Positions 1-8,460 are shown, counted from the first letter of the stretch. The stretch is DNA of 13,797 bases from Cyclobacteriaceae bacterium (GCA_029861825.1 JAOTYN010000052.1:1-13797), one strand, 5' to 3'. Translations and numbers: made by a program. The notes: generated from the letters alone by a model not told the origin.

Positions 1-265
1 AATTGCCCTCTTTCTTCATACTGGAAACGATATAACGGTCCAGGTTGAAGATCATAGCACCCCATATGATGCCAAATAGAATAGCCGGCACATAAGTGTC
101 GAAGACCGTATATAAAGCATATCCGCCGGACAATGCCGCGAATATCCCCGTGAATAAGATGGTAGCTCCTATTCCTGTATACTTGCTATTTTCAGTGGGA
201 CAACGATTCAACAATTCAGGGCTGGCCCCCGAACAGAACCAAAAGAATTCCTTAACAGATTTCAT
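1..265 (-). CDS. DUF4407 domain membrane protein, N-terminal part (truncated by window edge)
   Basis: Reading the minus strand from the ATG at 265-263 gives 88 codons open to the window edge, with no stop. The protein begins MKSVKEFFWFCSGASPELL and continues through RCPTENSKY, a first hydrophobic segment (about residues 30-52, with GIGATILFTGIFAALSGGYA) and a second (about 58-75, AILFGIIWGAMIF), followed by NLDRYIVSS. This order (FWFCSGA, CPTEN.KY, LSGGYALYTVF, NLDRYIV) is the signature I know from DUF4407 proteins, which usually have several membrane helices and a central coiled coil. The rest lies outside the window. Their function is not known to me. The gene sits downstream of the T9SS-cargo gene on the same strand, but a 237-bp gap suggests its own promoter. 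No strong Shine-Dalgarno sequence precedes the ATG. A 12-bp tandem duplication lies directly upstream of the start. Confidence 0.85.
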   Translation of the reverse strand, partial: MKSVKEFFWFCSGASPELLNRCPTENSKYTGIGATILFTGIFAALSGGYALYTVFDTYVPAILFGIIWGAMIFNLDRYIVSSMKKEGN

Positions 266-271
266 AGAACT

Positions 272-295
272 TGCTTAACACTATGCTTAACACTA
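272..295. repeat. Perfect 12-bp tandem duplication upstream of the DUF4407 start
   Basis: The unit TGCTTAACACTA occurs twice back to back (272-283 and 284-295), 6 bp upstream of the DUF4407 start codon. It falls in what should be the 5' untranslated region and translation-initiation zone. It could be a chance slippage duplication or could affect initiation. Nothing else in the window matches it. Confidence 0.85.
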
Positions 296-374
296 CTCAA
301 TGGTAAACGTAATAATTGATGAATTATTCCATAGCACCACAACCAGATCAACAAATTAAATGCCTGGAAAATTA

Positions 375-406
375 AGAAATTACAAATCAACTATTTAAGG
401 TGCAAA
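375..406 (-). promoter_or_regulatory. Weak candidate Bacteroidota promoter for DUF4407
   Basis: On the minus strand a TTTG (403-406) is followed after 20 bp by TAATTTCT (375-382), a partial match to the TTTG-N19-21-TAnnTTTG consensus. It would give a leader of roughly 100 bases before the ATG at 265. The whole 266-502 gap is AT-rich and I see no gene or clear terminator in it, so this match could easily be chance. Confidence 0.22.
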
Positions 407-502
407 AACATGCTCTAAAAAATTTAAAATTGTACTAATATGGACAGATAACTGGGCGAAAACGACCATAAAGGCAGGAATAATTGAAAGGGAGTTCCAC
501 GG

Positions 503-3500
503 TTACCACACCAGGATCTTGCTAATAAAAAGAGGTCTTTCATCGAAGCGCAATAGGTATAGACCTGCAGGTCGCTGACCTAGATTCACCTGAATCTCAC
601 GTACAATGTCAGATTGAGGAATGGTAAATACCATCACCTCATGACCTTGAATATCAGACAGACGGGCAGTCAGGTCTTGTTCCAGGCCTGAAACCCGAAT
701 ACTGAGCTTGTCAACTACCGGATTAGGATACGTGGTAATAGGTTGTTGAGGATAAACCCAAACGGATTCAATTTCCGAATAGCTGAAGGAACCGTCAAAA
801 TCCGTCTGTTTTAAGCGATAGAATGAGCGGCCAAAGAGAGGATTCTCATCTAAAATCCTGTAGTTCAGTACAACATCACTATTGCCGGCCCCTGGAACAG
901 TCAAAACCGCGATAAACTCCTGGGCATCTGCTGAGCGCTCAATAGTAAAGAAGTCATTATTTTCTTCACTGGCAGTAGCCCACATGATTTCTACCACATC
1001 TTCAAGTGCCTTAACCTCAAAACTAAGCAGTTCAATGGGTAGGGGAGAAGTGGTCTGATCTACTGAACCGATGGTGAAAAAATCACCATCTTGTAATTCG
1101 ACCGCCGAAAAAATAATGGAAGATCCACTGGCAATCCCTGACTGAGGTGTGATGTCGTTATCGGCAAACCCGTCTCCATCGCGATCTATCATCAAGCGGA
1201 TGTCGGCTGCATTTATGGGAGTAAAACTGCTAAGATCCACCACTACATCCACCAGACCTACGTTGCCTACTTCTCCGGCCCGCCAAACCCGGGCCAGCCT
1301 AATTTCAATCACTGTTCCGTCCACATCCACGTCGTCGAATCCACTTAAAGGCTGATTGTTATTTCCCCAAATCAAATATTCGTTGTTGCTAAGATTATCA
1401 GGGCTGTTGACTTTTACGATATCAGTTCCTCTGGCGTTAAGGTGCTGGGTGCCGTCGCTGTGTTGCCCAATACCGGCAACCTCATAATCGTAGTCCCCGT
1501 TGGCAGCGTTATCCATAGTATAGAAATCGGATGCTGACAACCCAATGTCATATTGGGCGGACAGGGCATTTTCAATAATGGCCCTTTGCGCATTATTCAG
1601 AGCGTACTTGTAGTGCACAAAATCAGCAATTTGTCCCTGGAATCTATGGTCATCACCACTGGATCCTCCAGATTCGAAAAACGCATCATTGTCCATAGCA
1701 CCTATTCCTATATCGCCCCCATGGGAATAAAGAAAGCCTACTAAATCTACAGAACCCACCAGCTGTCCATTAAGATAGGCATCTACGAAACCGCTGATGG
1801 CGTCATTACCCCGCTTGATGAAGCTAATGATGTATTCCGAATCGGTTGCAATGGCTGTATTAACACTACTAAAATTCCATAAGGAACCCGGTCCGTCCCT
1901 GACGATATTCCAGGCCCCCCAATACAGGTCACCATTAAAAATATAAATATTTAGGCCGCGCGCGGTACCTCCCTCTTCATACAGTACTTGGCGAGAGGTG
2001 ATATCAGCACTGGTGCGAATGACCATCACAAATGATCTTTGACTTTGTACTGCTCCTGTATTTAGATCGGAATTGTCAGTTATGGTAAACCATTGGTCAA
2101 CACCATTAAAATCAATGACCGGAAAACCATTCATATTGTCCGTGGCATTATTACGAAAGATGGGATCACTAGCGCCTGGAGAAGTGGCATCTAAAGAATT
2201 ACCACCGGTATTGGTCCAGGTATTTACAGCATCACCATCGGATAAGCTTGCACTCAAAGTATTAGCTTCAAATCGAAACCGATAGTCAGCCGGCAGCCCC
2301 ACTCCACCCAGTCCATCTGTACAAGTACTGGAGTTGTTAATTCCTAAAGTAAATCGATCACCATCAGCAAAGTCCACGCCATTAAAGGTGAGAATATTTC
2401 CCGTAAGGGCGGTTGCACTGATTGGCGTTACATCACTGAAATCCGCATCCGTACCGTCCACCAGCAACGTATAATCCGCCAGATCTATTCCCACAGTGAT
2501 CAAGTTGGTTTTGGTAAGGTCAAAGTCAATATCGACTGTCCCCACATCACTGTTTTCGGAGACCCTCCAAATACGTTCCAAGCGGTAATCCACACTAGCA
2601 GGAACCGTTGACGAGGTCTGATTTAAAGTCCCATCGTCATGTCCCCAGATGAGAAATTCATTATTAACCAAGGCACCAGGATTGTCTATTCGTATAAAAC
2701 TGCTGCCTTGACCATTAGTACTATTGGTGGCATCGAAGGCCTGACCTATGCCGGCAACTTCAAAGTCGTAATCTCCGTTGGCGGCATTGTCCATGGTATA
2801 GACATCACTCACAGTCAAGGTGATCCCGTATTTAGCTGCCAGATAATTCTCAACCAGAATTCGTTGCGCGTTATTCAATGCCAGGTTATAATGAATGAAT
2901 TCTGAAATATCCCCGGAGAAATAGTTACCATTGCCACCTGCGGAACCGGTTTCGAAATAGCCTCCATTGTCCATACCGCCGATGACGCCGGGATTATGGT
3001 TATAGAGTTGACCTACATTGGCAATGGTACCAAAATTTTGCCCATTTAAATAACCATTGATGGTGCCTGTGGTGGTGGTATTGCCATTCTTTATAAAGCT
3101 TACGATGTAGTCGGTATTGGTGGCAATTGCAGTATTGGTAAAACTAAATCCCCAGGGAGCACCGGGGCCATCACTCGCTAAATTCCATCCAGCCACATAT
3201 AACAAACCATTGAAAATATAAATATCAAGTCCCCGCGTGCCTCCACCTTCTTCGTAAATCACCTGGCGACTGGTAATATCTGCACTGGTCCTAAACACCA
3301 CTACAAAACTACGGGTAGCTAAGGCGCCACCAGCGTCCAGGTCTGTATTACTTTCTATAAGTAAACGATCACCGGTTCCATCGAACTGTAACACTGGTAA
3401 ACCATTCATCTGTGCTCCCGCATTATCACCAAAAGTAGGTTGATTAGCTGCTGCTCCCTGATTGGCACTATTCCCATAACCTCCTTTATTGTACCAATCA

Positions 3501-3661
3501 GCAACACTATTCCCATCGGACAGGTTGGGACTTAAATCATCTGCCGCATACCAAAAACGATTGGAGGTTGAGGAGCCTACCCCGCCTGGTCCGGTTTGTG
3601 CCCAAAGCAGATTGGCGTTCAGGGTGAGAAGAAATATCCATTGTAAATATTTCAGTTTCAT
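503..3661 (-). CDS. T9SS-exported surface protein with two LamG-like modules and a C-terminal sorting domain
   Basis: This is probably a secreted or cell-surface binding protein. A GTG start exists at 3688, but I prefer the ATG at 3661: it begins MKLKYLQWIFLLTLNANLLW, a classic signal peptide with cleavage near WAQ, giving about 1052 residues. In numbering from the GTG, two similar modules follow (about 44-450 and 469-875). Each has a concanavalin/LamG-like beta domain (motifs RSFV.V.RTSADITSRQV, IYIFNG, SFIK, and LNNAQR near the module's alpha-helical end), then a segment with YTMDNAANGDYD and EVAGIGQ and an F.L/DGD.FT.G ending. Residues 880-978 are the beta domain common in Bacteroidota secreted proteins (PIELLSFEVKA, WATASEENN, FTIERS, FYRLKQTDFDG). 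Residues 979-1061 are a T9SS sorting domain with YPNP, GLYLLRF and a final KILVW. Export through SprA-type T9SS and surface attachment follow from the family. The ligand is unknown; polysaccharide or protein adhesion are both possible. No enzyme motif was seen. The gap upstream (3662-3812) gives no convincing promoter. Confidence 0.9.
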   Translation of the reverse strand: MKLKYLQWIFLLTLNANLLWAQTGPGGVGSSTSNRFWYAADDLSPNLSDGNSVADWYNKGGYGNSANQGAAANQPTFGDNAGAQMNGLPVLQFDGTGDRLLIESNTDLDAGGALATRSFVVVFRTSADITSRQVIYEEGGGTRGLDIYIFNGLLYVAGWNLASDGPGAPWGFSFTNTAIATNTDYIVSFIKNGNTTTTGTINGYLNGQNFGTIANVGQLYNHNPGVIGGMDNGGYFETGSAGGNGNYFSGDISEFIHYNLALNNAQRILVENYLAAKYGITLTVSDVYTMDNAANGDYDFEVAGIGQAFDATNSTNGQGSSFIRIDNPGALVNNEFLIWGHDDGTLNQTSSTVPASVDYRLERIWRVSENSDVGTVDIDFDLTKTNLITVGIDLADYTLLVDGTDADFSDVTPISATALTGNILTFNGVDFADGDRFTLGINNSSTCTDGLGGVGLPADYRFRFEANTLSASLSDGDAVNTWTNTGGNSLDATSPGASDPIFRNNATDNMNGFPVIDFNGVDQWFTITDNSDLNTGAVQSQRSFVMVIRTSADITSRQVLYEEGGTARGLNIYIFNGDLYWGAWNIVRDGPGSLWNFSSVNTAIATDSEYIISFIKRGNDAISGFVDAYLNGQLVGSVDLVGFLYSHGGDIGIGAMDNDAFFESGGSSGDDHRFQGQIADFVHYKYALNNAQRAIIENALSAQYDIGLSASDFYTMDNAANGDYDYEVAGIGQHSDGTQHLNARGTDIVKVNSPDNLSNNEYLIWGNNNQPLSGFDDVDVDGTVIEIRLARVWRAGEVGNVGLVDVVVDLSSFTPINAADIRLMIDRDGDGFADNDITPQSGIASGSSIIFSAVELQDGDFFTIGSVDQTTSPLPIELLSFEVKALEDVVEIMWATASEENNDFFTIERSADAQEFIAVLTVPGAGNSDVVLNYRILDENPLFGRSFYRLKQTDFDGSFSYSEIESVWVYPQQPITTYPNPVVDKLSIRVSGLEQDLTARLSDIQGHEVMVFTIPQSDIVREIQVNLGQRPAGLYLLRFDERPLFISKILVW
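1064..3559 (-). repeat. Internal duplication: two about 407-residue LamG-like modules
   Basis: Module 1 is encoded at about 2339-3559 and module 2 at about 1064-2284. Aligning by eye with a constant offset of 425-426 residues, the stretch starting RSFVVVFRTSADITSRQV in module 1 and its partner in module 2 share about 55 of 79 residues without a gap. The block YTMDNAANGDYD recurs exactly, followed by F or Y and then EVAGIGQ. Similarity also shows in the DNA, for example around 1500-1530 against 2780-2810. The flanks of the modules are more diverged. Confidence 0.88.
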
Positions 3662-3812
3662 AAGCCGGCGAGAATAAGGTAAGTCCACTACACTATTTCA
3701 TCCGCTAGTTTTGATTGGAAAAATACAATTATTCCAGCTAGGATGGAAGACTTCTTTGTACTGTAATATGATAGCAATTTTTCTGCCATGTCTTCTATAG
3801 TAGTACTCCCTA

Positions 3813-4400
3813 TTAAAGGTCAGTTTTTCGCCGTCTTTGCATCAAATAGTATTCACCTAAAGGCGATAATCGATATCCAACGGATTCACTAATAGTCAAT
3901 CCCAGATTCTTCAATTTCCGGATATGGATTTTTAGCCAATGCTTTTCCCTGGAGACTATAGTGGCCAGTTCGGTGGAAGACAAGCCTGGGTTTTGCTTTA
4001 TGGCTTGCATTACTTCCATAGTCCAAGACCCAAATTTTCCACTATCCATCTTTTTAAGTTTAGTCAGTAGCAATTTGAATTCGTCATGGGACAGCGTGGT
4101 CTTATTCCGCAAGGCGATACGGGGATCTTCGGAATGAAATTGTAATGACACTTTAAAAACCTCTTGGTTATCTGAGTTTAGAGAGGACAAAAGTTGCTCC
4201 AGGTCATCAAATCCAGCTTGCCGGCTTTCCCTGTGACTGATCGCAGATCGCTTTACCTTATATATATCCACGATCCTTATCAATCCTACGGCCGATTTGA
4301 TCAAGCTGCTTTTCTTTACTCTAGCTGTTTTCCAACTTCGGAAGGCCAGGGATACTTCCCCGGATTTGATGCCTTTCAGATCTTTCTGTTTAAACAGCAA
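3813..4400 (-). CDS. ASCH-domain protein with C-terminal winged helix-turn-helix
   Basis: The 195-residue protein has an N-terminal ASCH (PUA-like) domain, about residues 1-95. The hallmark is GIKSGEVSLAFRSWK, matching the G.K..E/LAFR pattern, followed by VGLIRIVDIYKV, an AGF...L helix and a closing strand ending DPRIALR. Residues about 118-190 look like a winged helix-turn-helix (FGSWTMEVMQAIKQNPGLSS, then IRKLKNLGLT and GYRLSPLGEYYL). ASCH domains are thought to bind RNA; with the HTH this suggests a regulator or RNA-associated protein, but no target is known. There is no ATG before residue 118, and the upstream frame closes at a TGA (4422-4424). The best start is therefore TTG at 4400, with CTG at 4397 as the alternative, 10 bp after the acylase stop. 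The domain needs these first residues, so initiation probably depends on translational coupling. It is the last gene of the HMGR-acylase run. Confidence 0.82.
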   Translation of the reverse strand: MLFKQKDLKGIKSGEVSLAFRSWKTARVKKSSLIKSAVGLIRIVDIYKVKRSAISHRESRQAGFDDLEQLLSSLNSDNQEVFKVSLQFHSEDPRIALRNKTTLSHDEFKLLLTKLKKMDSGKFGSWTMEVMQAIKQNPGLSSTELATIVSREKHWLKIHIRKLKNLGLTISESVGYRLSPLGEYYLMQRRRKTDL

Positions 4401-4410
4401 CTTGCGGAAT

Positions 4411-6801
4411 TTAGTTAGCTTTCAGTAATAGTTTTCGAAGACCAGACTCTTTGATCTCCCTTGCATTGGACAATTGATCGCGGAACCGCCCACTATTATA
4501 CAAAGGTGCTTGATCCTGGTAATGTGGACTCATAGGATGTCCGGATTGCCCGGTGGGCAAAACGCTTATTGAGTTTTCAATATTCGCTAAATCGATGAGT
4601 ATGCGCATTGCCGGTCCTGAACGCACTGCATACTCCAGGTTGCCTTTGTTAAAGTCCATTTTGTTGATAACCTCGTCACCCCCAGACACCGCAAAAGGCC
4701 CAACATTAAAAAGATGGTTAAAAGGTTCTTTACGACCAATGGGATGCTCATGTTGTAGCAAATGCACTTGCTGCCATTGCCAGTTTTCAACTTGGCTTCC
4801 CAAGTGTTCCGACAGTAAATTTATGGCTTCACGAAAGCTTTTATTGACAATATGTGAGCGGTTTTCCTGAGCTTCCGTTGATATATTGTCCCACCATGGG
4901 GAAGCTTGATTCTCCACCATATGCTCCAAAGTTCGGCGGGCAATCAAGGTGGTGATATAGGTTTGAAAGTCTTCTTCGCCAAGTTCATCTTCAAAGATGT
5001 TCTTCTGCAATTGGTATATTACCCGGTAATAAAGGGTAGGGCCAATATCCTCAAGTCCATGTCCACCCGACCATTGCGCCAACTGGTCATGAGCTTCCTG
5101 TTCCAGGGGTGTAAGCTCTCCTTCCAGCAATGGCAGCAGCTTGTTCACCAATTTCGGATAAACAGGGCTCTCATCGTCCAGGATCATGTTTTGAAGACTG
5201 GGGAGATCCCAGTCATTTCGAGCGGATAGCATATCTATGATGCGCCTCCCACGAGCTCCTGGATAATAGTATCCAGGGTAAAATTTTCCATAGGCGCTGT
5301 CCGGTTGGTTATTGGCAGAGTACACGAATCCCATCTCCGGGTTTTCGGATCGGGGATTTTCTTCAAAATCATGCCAACCCAAAGGATCGTCTTTTCCTGA
5401 AGCGCCATCCAGTATCATCTTAGACTCCACATGAGCAGGCCTATTTATCAGTCTGGCTGCTGCCCACCAGGCAATATTACCTTCTCTGTCGGCGTAGGTA
5501 ACGTTGAGGCCCGGAGCTTCCAGTAAGGAAACGGCATTTCTGAATTGATCCATACTTTGACTATGCTCCATTTCAAAAGCCATGTGTAACGCTTTGTTAG
5601 GGAACTTTAGGTAGGTCCAAAAGAAACTCACAGGAGCTTCTTCCAGCGAATCGACCCTGGCCATCACATCATTAATGATAGGTCCATGTCGTGACGACCT
5701 TACCTTAAGCTCACGGTCGGGCGCTCCCTTGATCTTGATAATTTCCTGACGGCTTTCCAGTGGCTCCCAATGATCACTGTTCCAAACCTGCTGAGGATTT
5801 TCCGGGTGGACCTTTTCCCGATAGAAGTCCATATCATCATTGGGAAAAATGGTGAGGCCCCAGGCGCAGAAATCGTTGTGACCAACCAGGGCAAAGGGAA
5901 AACCAGCCAGATGATTGCCGTAAAAGTTGAACCCCGGATAATTAAGGTGCGCTTCGTACCACACGGCAGGCTGCTGAAACCCAATGTGCGTATCATTTGC
6001 CAATATGGGATACCCCGATTTTGTCTTTTCGGGCCCTACCACCCAGGAGTTGCTCCCCGTCCATATGGGTATGGGTAACTGTTGCAGCGCCCGTACTGCA
6101 ATACTGGCAATATTGCTGGCGATGGAGTCATCTTGCCCAAAGGTGGGTATGGTAGTATTGTCACGGGTGGTATTTAATACCAGATCATTCAAATACGCAG
6201 ATCCCCATTCCTGAGCAATTTTGGTCATTAAGGGGTCTGTCCTGATGGCTGTATTGAATGTAAAACCCATATAACCCACGATCCGATAAAGATCTACCGT
6301 GGTGAACTCCTCCTTGGGGATATCCAAAATGGAAAACTCAGGAGGAGTGGGGCCGTCCTTCATAAAACGGTTGACTCCCGCTAAATAAGCCAGTGCTCCT
6401 TGCTGAACGGGCAAGGTATCGGCTGACAAGTAAGTCTCTGCGGATGATTTTGCCATCTCGTTGATGCCGATGGTCCTCATAAATTGATCAGTGTCGGCGA
6501 GGTCAGGTCCAAAGATCTCCGCTAACCTGCCGCCACCCACTCTGCGCAGCATTTCCATTTGAAACAAGCGATCCTGAGCATGAACGTATCCCAGTGCAAA
6601 GTATACATCCTGTTCATTTTGAGCATAAATATGGGGGATACCCCATTCATCATAAAAGACCTCAACGTCTTGGTTGAGGCCCTCTAAGATTAACTCTCCT
6701 TGGTATTGCGGTTTACTGGAATTCAGAAACCAGTATCCCCCAGCAGCTCCTGCCACTAAGATCAACACTATTAAGGCCAGGAGTATCTTCAATATTTTCA
6801 T
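4411..6801 (-). CDS. Penicillin acylase family (S45, Ntn-hydrolase) protein, membrane-anchored
   Basis: The 796-residue protein opens with a short basic start and a hydrophobic helix (about residues 4-26) without a lipobox cysteine, so it is probably anchored facing the periplasm. The alpha-chain region has VEVFYDEWGIPHIYA and ALGYVHAQDRLFQMEMLRR, typical of the family. Autocleavage is expected between Gly249 and Ser250 in TGSNSWVVGP, making Ser250 the N-terminal nucleophile of the beta chain. Asn433 in APGLNVTYADREGNIAWW matches the oxyanion-hole asparagine. Further family blocks are ILANDTHIG, FAGFPFALVGHND-like (residues 299-310) and WGLT. The C-terminal GQSGHPMSPHYQDQ is also typical. Length fits the family. 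Relatives cleave penicillins, cyclic imides or N-acyl-homoserine lactones, and many are unassigned, so the substrate is open. The ATG lies only 2 bp after the HMGR stop, and the ASCH gene follows after 10 bp, so co-transcription is very likely. Confidence 0.93.
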   Translation of the reverse strand: MKILKILLALIVLILVAGAAGGYWFLNSSKPQYQGELILEGLNQDVEVFYDEWGIPHIYAQNEQDVYFALGYVHAQDRLFQMEMLRRVGGGRLAEIFGPDLADTDQFMRTIGINEMAKSSAETYLSADTLPVQQGALAYLAGVNRFMKDGPTPPEFSILDIPKEEFTTVDLYRIVGYMGFTFNTAIRTDPLMTKIAQEWGSAYLNDLVLNTTRDNTTIPTFGQDDSIASNIASIAVRALQQLPIPIWTGSNSWVVGPEKTKSGYPILANDTHIGFQQPAVWYEAHLNYPGFNFYGNHLAGFPFALVGHNDFCAWGLTIFPNDDMDFYREKVHPENPQQVWNSDHWEPLESRQEIIKIKGAPDRELKVRSSRHGPIINDVMARVDSLEEAPVSFFWTYLKFPNKALHMAFEMEHSQSMDQFRNAVSLLEAPGLNVTYADREGNIAWWAAARLINRPAHVESKMILDGASGKDDPLGWHDFEENPRSENPEMGFVYSANNQPDSAYGKFYPGYYYPGARGRRIIDMLSARNDWDLPSLQNMILDDESPVYPKLVNKLLPLLEGELTPLEQEAHDQLAQWSGGHGLEDIGPTLYYRVIYQLQKNIFEDELGEEDFQTYITTLIARRTLEHMVENQASPWWDNISTEAQENRSHIVNKSFREAINLLSEHLGSQVENWQWQQVHLLQHEHPIGRKEPFNHLFNVGPFAVSGGDEVINKMDFNKGNLEYAVRSGPAMRILIDLANIENSISVLPTGQSGHPMSPHYQDQAPLYNSGRFRDQLSNAREIKESGLRKLLLKAN

Positions 6802-6803
6802 GA

Positions 6804-8351
6804 TTAGCGGTTGCGGCCATACTGTTCATGGCTGGATACCCAGTCGGAACTGGAAATGGCAGATGCCAGTGAAATTTCTCCGGCCAGTACAGTTCCAGCC
6901 ACAATTTCTGCAAACTTTTTGACTTTGCCCTGTCCGAAACAACCCAATGCGTCCAGACATTCTTTTTGAGTGGCCAGACCCACACCGCCGCCATAAGTAG
7001 CAACGATCAGCGAAGGAATGGTAATGGAAATATAGAGGTCTTTTTCAGGTGTTAGTTCCGTATACATGATCCCCGCCGACGATTCTGAAACATTAGCCAC
7101 GTCCTGTCCAGTGGCAATGAAAATGGCTGTTATGGCATTGGCGGAATGAGCCCCATTGTTGTTGGCCCCGGAAAGGATTGCTCCCACGTTAGCAACCTGG
7201 CTGTGGTAAGCTAAACTTTCAGGCTCCACCCTCATATATTGGATCAGCACTTCTCTTTTCAATACGGCCTCGGCAGTAACCCGCTTACCTCTGGTGTGCA
7301 TAATATTTACCTGACTGGCCTTTTTGTCAGTGGCCAGATTGGACTCCAAATAAAAGTGTATGATCTTATTATCGTGATAGTGATCCAACACCCAGCTACA
7401 GGCCGCAAAGGTGGCCCGGCCTACCATATTTTGACCAGCAGCGTCACCGGTGGAGTAATTGAATCTTAAATAGGCAAATTTGTTAGCTTGATAGTCGTCG
7501 ATATATAGCAGTTTGCCCACGCTGGTGGTGGCTTCGGCATGAGAGGCAATTTCTTCGAAATTATCCCGCACCCATTTTGCAAAATCGCGGGCTCCACGGG
7601 CATCCTCAAATACAAAAACAGGAGCTCTTTGCATGGCATCGGCTACTATGGTGCACTTCGCGCCCCCACAAGCATTCAGAACCTTGATCCCTCGATTATA
7701 GCTGGCCACTAGTGTTCCTTCGGTGGTGGCCATGGGAATGATAAATTCACCCTGCGCGTGTTCGCCGTTCACTTTTAAGGGACCGGCAAACCCCAAAGGT
7801 ATTTGCGCCACTCCCGTGAAGTGTTCAATGTTGCCTTGTAAAATATGAGGATCGAATGAAAAGTTTTTAATATGCTTCAGATCCGCACCGCTGTAGTCCT
7901 CTACAAATTTTTGGCGCACCTTTATAGCACGGTCGCCGTAATCGTCTTCATCGTCTCGGGGAATCTTGATAGCGGCAGGTTTAGCTTCGGCAATGGCCCC
8001 TTCCACCTTCAAGGTCAGCTTCCCAAACGGTTTGGCTCTAAATTTCACCTCAATTTTGTGTTTGCCCAGATCCAGGGGGTCCATCTTAACGATCAGATCA
8101 AAAGATTTCCTCAGAGGAAATTCCACGGGATTGTCCTGACTAACGCTGGAGGGACTAACCTGGTGGCCATTCCCAAAATCCAATGAGATCTGCTCGCTGG
8201 GAATAATGGTATCATCCAGTTTTACGTGGATAATCTCTGTGAGGCTGGCATCCTGGAGTCTGTTCTTTAGGGAGAACTTCACCCCATCAGGGCTGTTTTC
8301 AAGGCTGCCAAAGGTATATAATTGCTTAAGAAGAAGACTGGGAACAATCAT
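6804..8351 (-). CDS. Class I hydroxymethylglutaryl-CoA reductase with N-terminal beta-domain extension
   Basis: This enzyme reduces HMG-CoA to mevalonate, the committed step of the mevalonate route to isoprenoids. The catalytic part spans about residues 135-515. Expected catalytic residues by family comparison are Glu211 (PMATTEGTLVAS), Lys343 (ESNLATDKKAS), Asp417 (FIATGQDVANVSES) and His508 (WVSSHEQYGRNR). The cofactor motif TGDAAGQNMV (301-310) and GGGVGLATQKECL (454-466) are also present. These motifs indicate class I, normally NADPH-dependent and biosynthetic, rather than the class II MvaA type. No membrane anchor is present, unlike the eukaryotic enzymes. The first 120 or so residues are not part of the catalytic core and look beta-rich (MIVPSLLLKQLYTFGSLEN, GVKFSLKNRL, then strands to KLTLKVE), followed by a charged linker DDEDD. 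A 109-bp gap upstream holds a candidate promoter, so this gene probably heads the operon with the acylase and ASCH genes. Confidence 0.95.
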   Translation of the reverse strand: MIVPSLLLKQLYTFGSLENSPDGVKFSLKNRLQDASLTEIIHVKLDDTIIPSEQISLDFGNGHQVSPSSVSQDNPVEFPLRKSFDLIVKMDPLDLGKHKIEVKFRAKPFGKLTLKVEGAIAEAKPAAIKIPRDDEDDYGDRAIKVRQKFVEDYSGADLKHIKNFSFDPHILQGNIEHFTGVAQIPLGFAGPLKVNGEHAQGEFIIPMATTEGTLVASYNRGIKVLNACGGAKCTIVADAMQRAPVFVFEDARGARDFAKWVRDNFEEIASHAEATTSVGKLLYIDDYQANKFAYLRFNYSTGDAAGQNMVGRATFAACSWVLDHYHDNKIIHFYLESNLATDKKASQVNIMHTRGKRVTAEAVLKREVLIQYMRVEPESLAYHSQVANVGAILSGANNNGAHSANAITAIFIATGQDVANVSESSAGIMYTELTPEKDLYISITIPSLIVATYGGGVGLATQKECLDALGCFGQGKVKKFAEIVAGTVLAGEISLASAISSSDWVSSHEQYGRNR

Positions 8352-8395
8352 GATGTTTGGGAGTTTTGCTTGTAATTAAAAAGGACTAGTGCCTT

Positions 8396-8426
8396 TCAAT
8401 ATAGGAAAAAAGTAAGCAACAGCAAA
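8396..8426 (-). promoter_or_regulatory. Candidate Bacteroidota promoter for the HMGR operon
   Basis: On the minus strand TTTG (8423-8426) is followed after 19 bp by TATATTGA (8396-8403), close to TTTG-N19-21-TAnnTTTG. It lies in the 109-bp gap between DUF445 and HMGR and would give a leader of about 40 bases. The -7 element deviates at the last two positions. No Shine-Dalgarno sequence precedes the HMGR ATG, as is usual in this phylum. Confidence 0.42.
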
Positions 8427-8460
8427 GCCGTCAGGAACCGTGGTCGCGGGGATTTATTGT

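Noticed and set aside
3662..3688. GTG start at 3688 giving a 9-residue longer T9SS cargo
   Set aside because: The extra residues would precede a well-formed signal peptide that begins at the ATG at 3661, so the shorter form is more likely.
3732..3748. Inverted repeat TTCCA/TGGAA upstream of the T9SS-cargo gene
   Set aside because: Arms of 5 bp with a 7-base loop and no T-run. It is neither a convincing terminator for the ASCH gene nor a clear operator.
4587..6078. Several open frames of about 70-105 codons within the acylase gene on both strands
   Set aside because: They overlap the complete acylase frame with intact catalytic motifs and their products show no family features.
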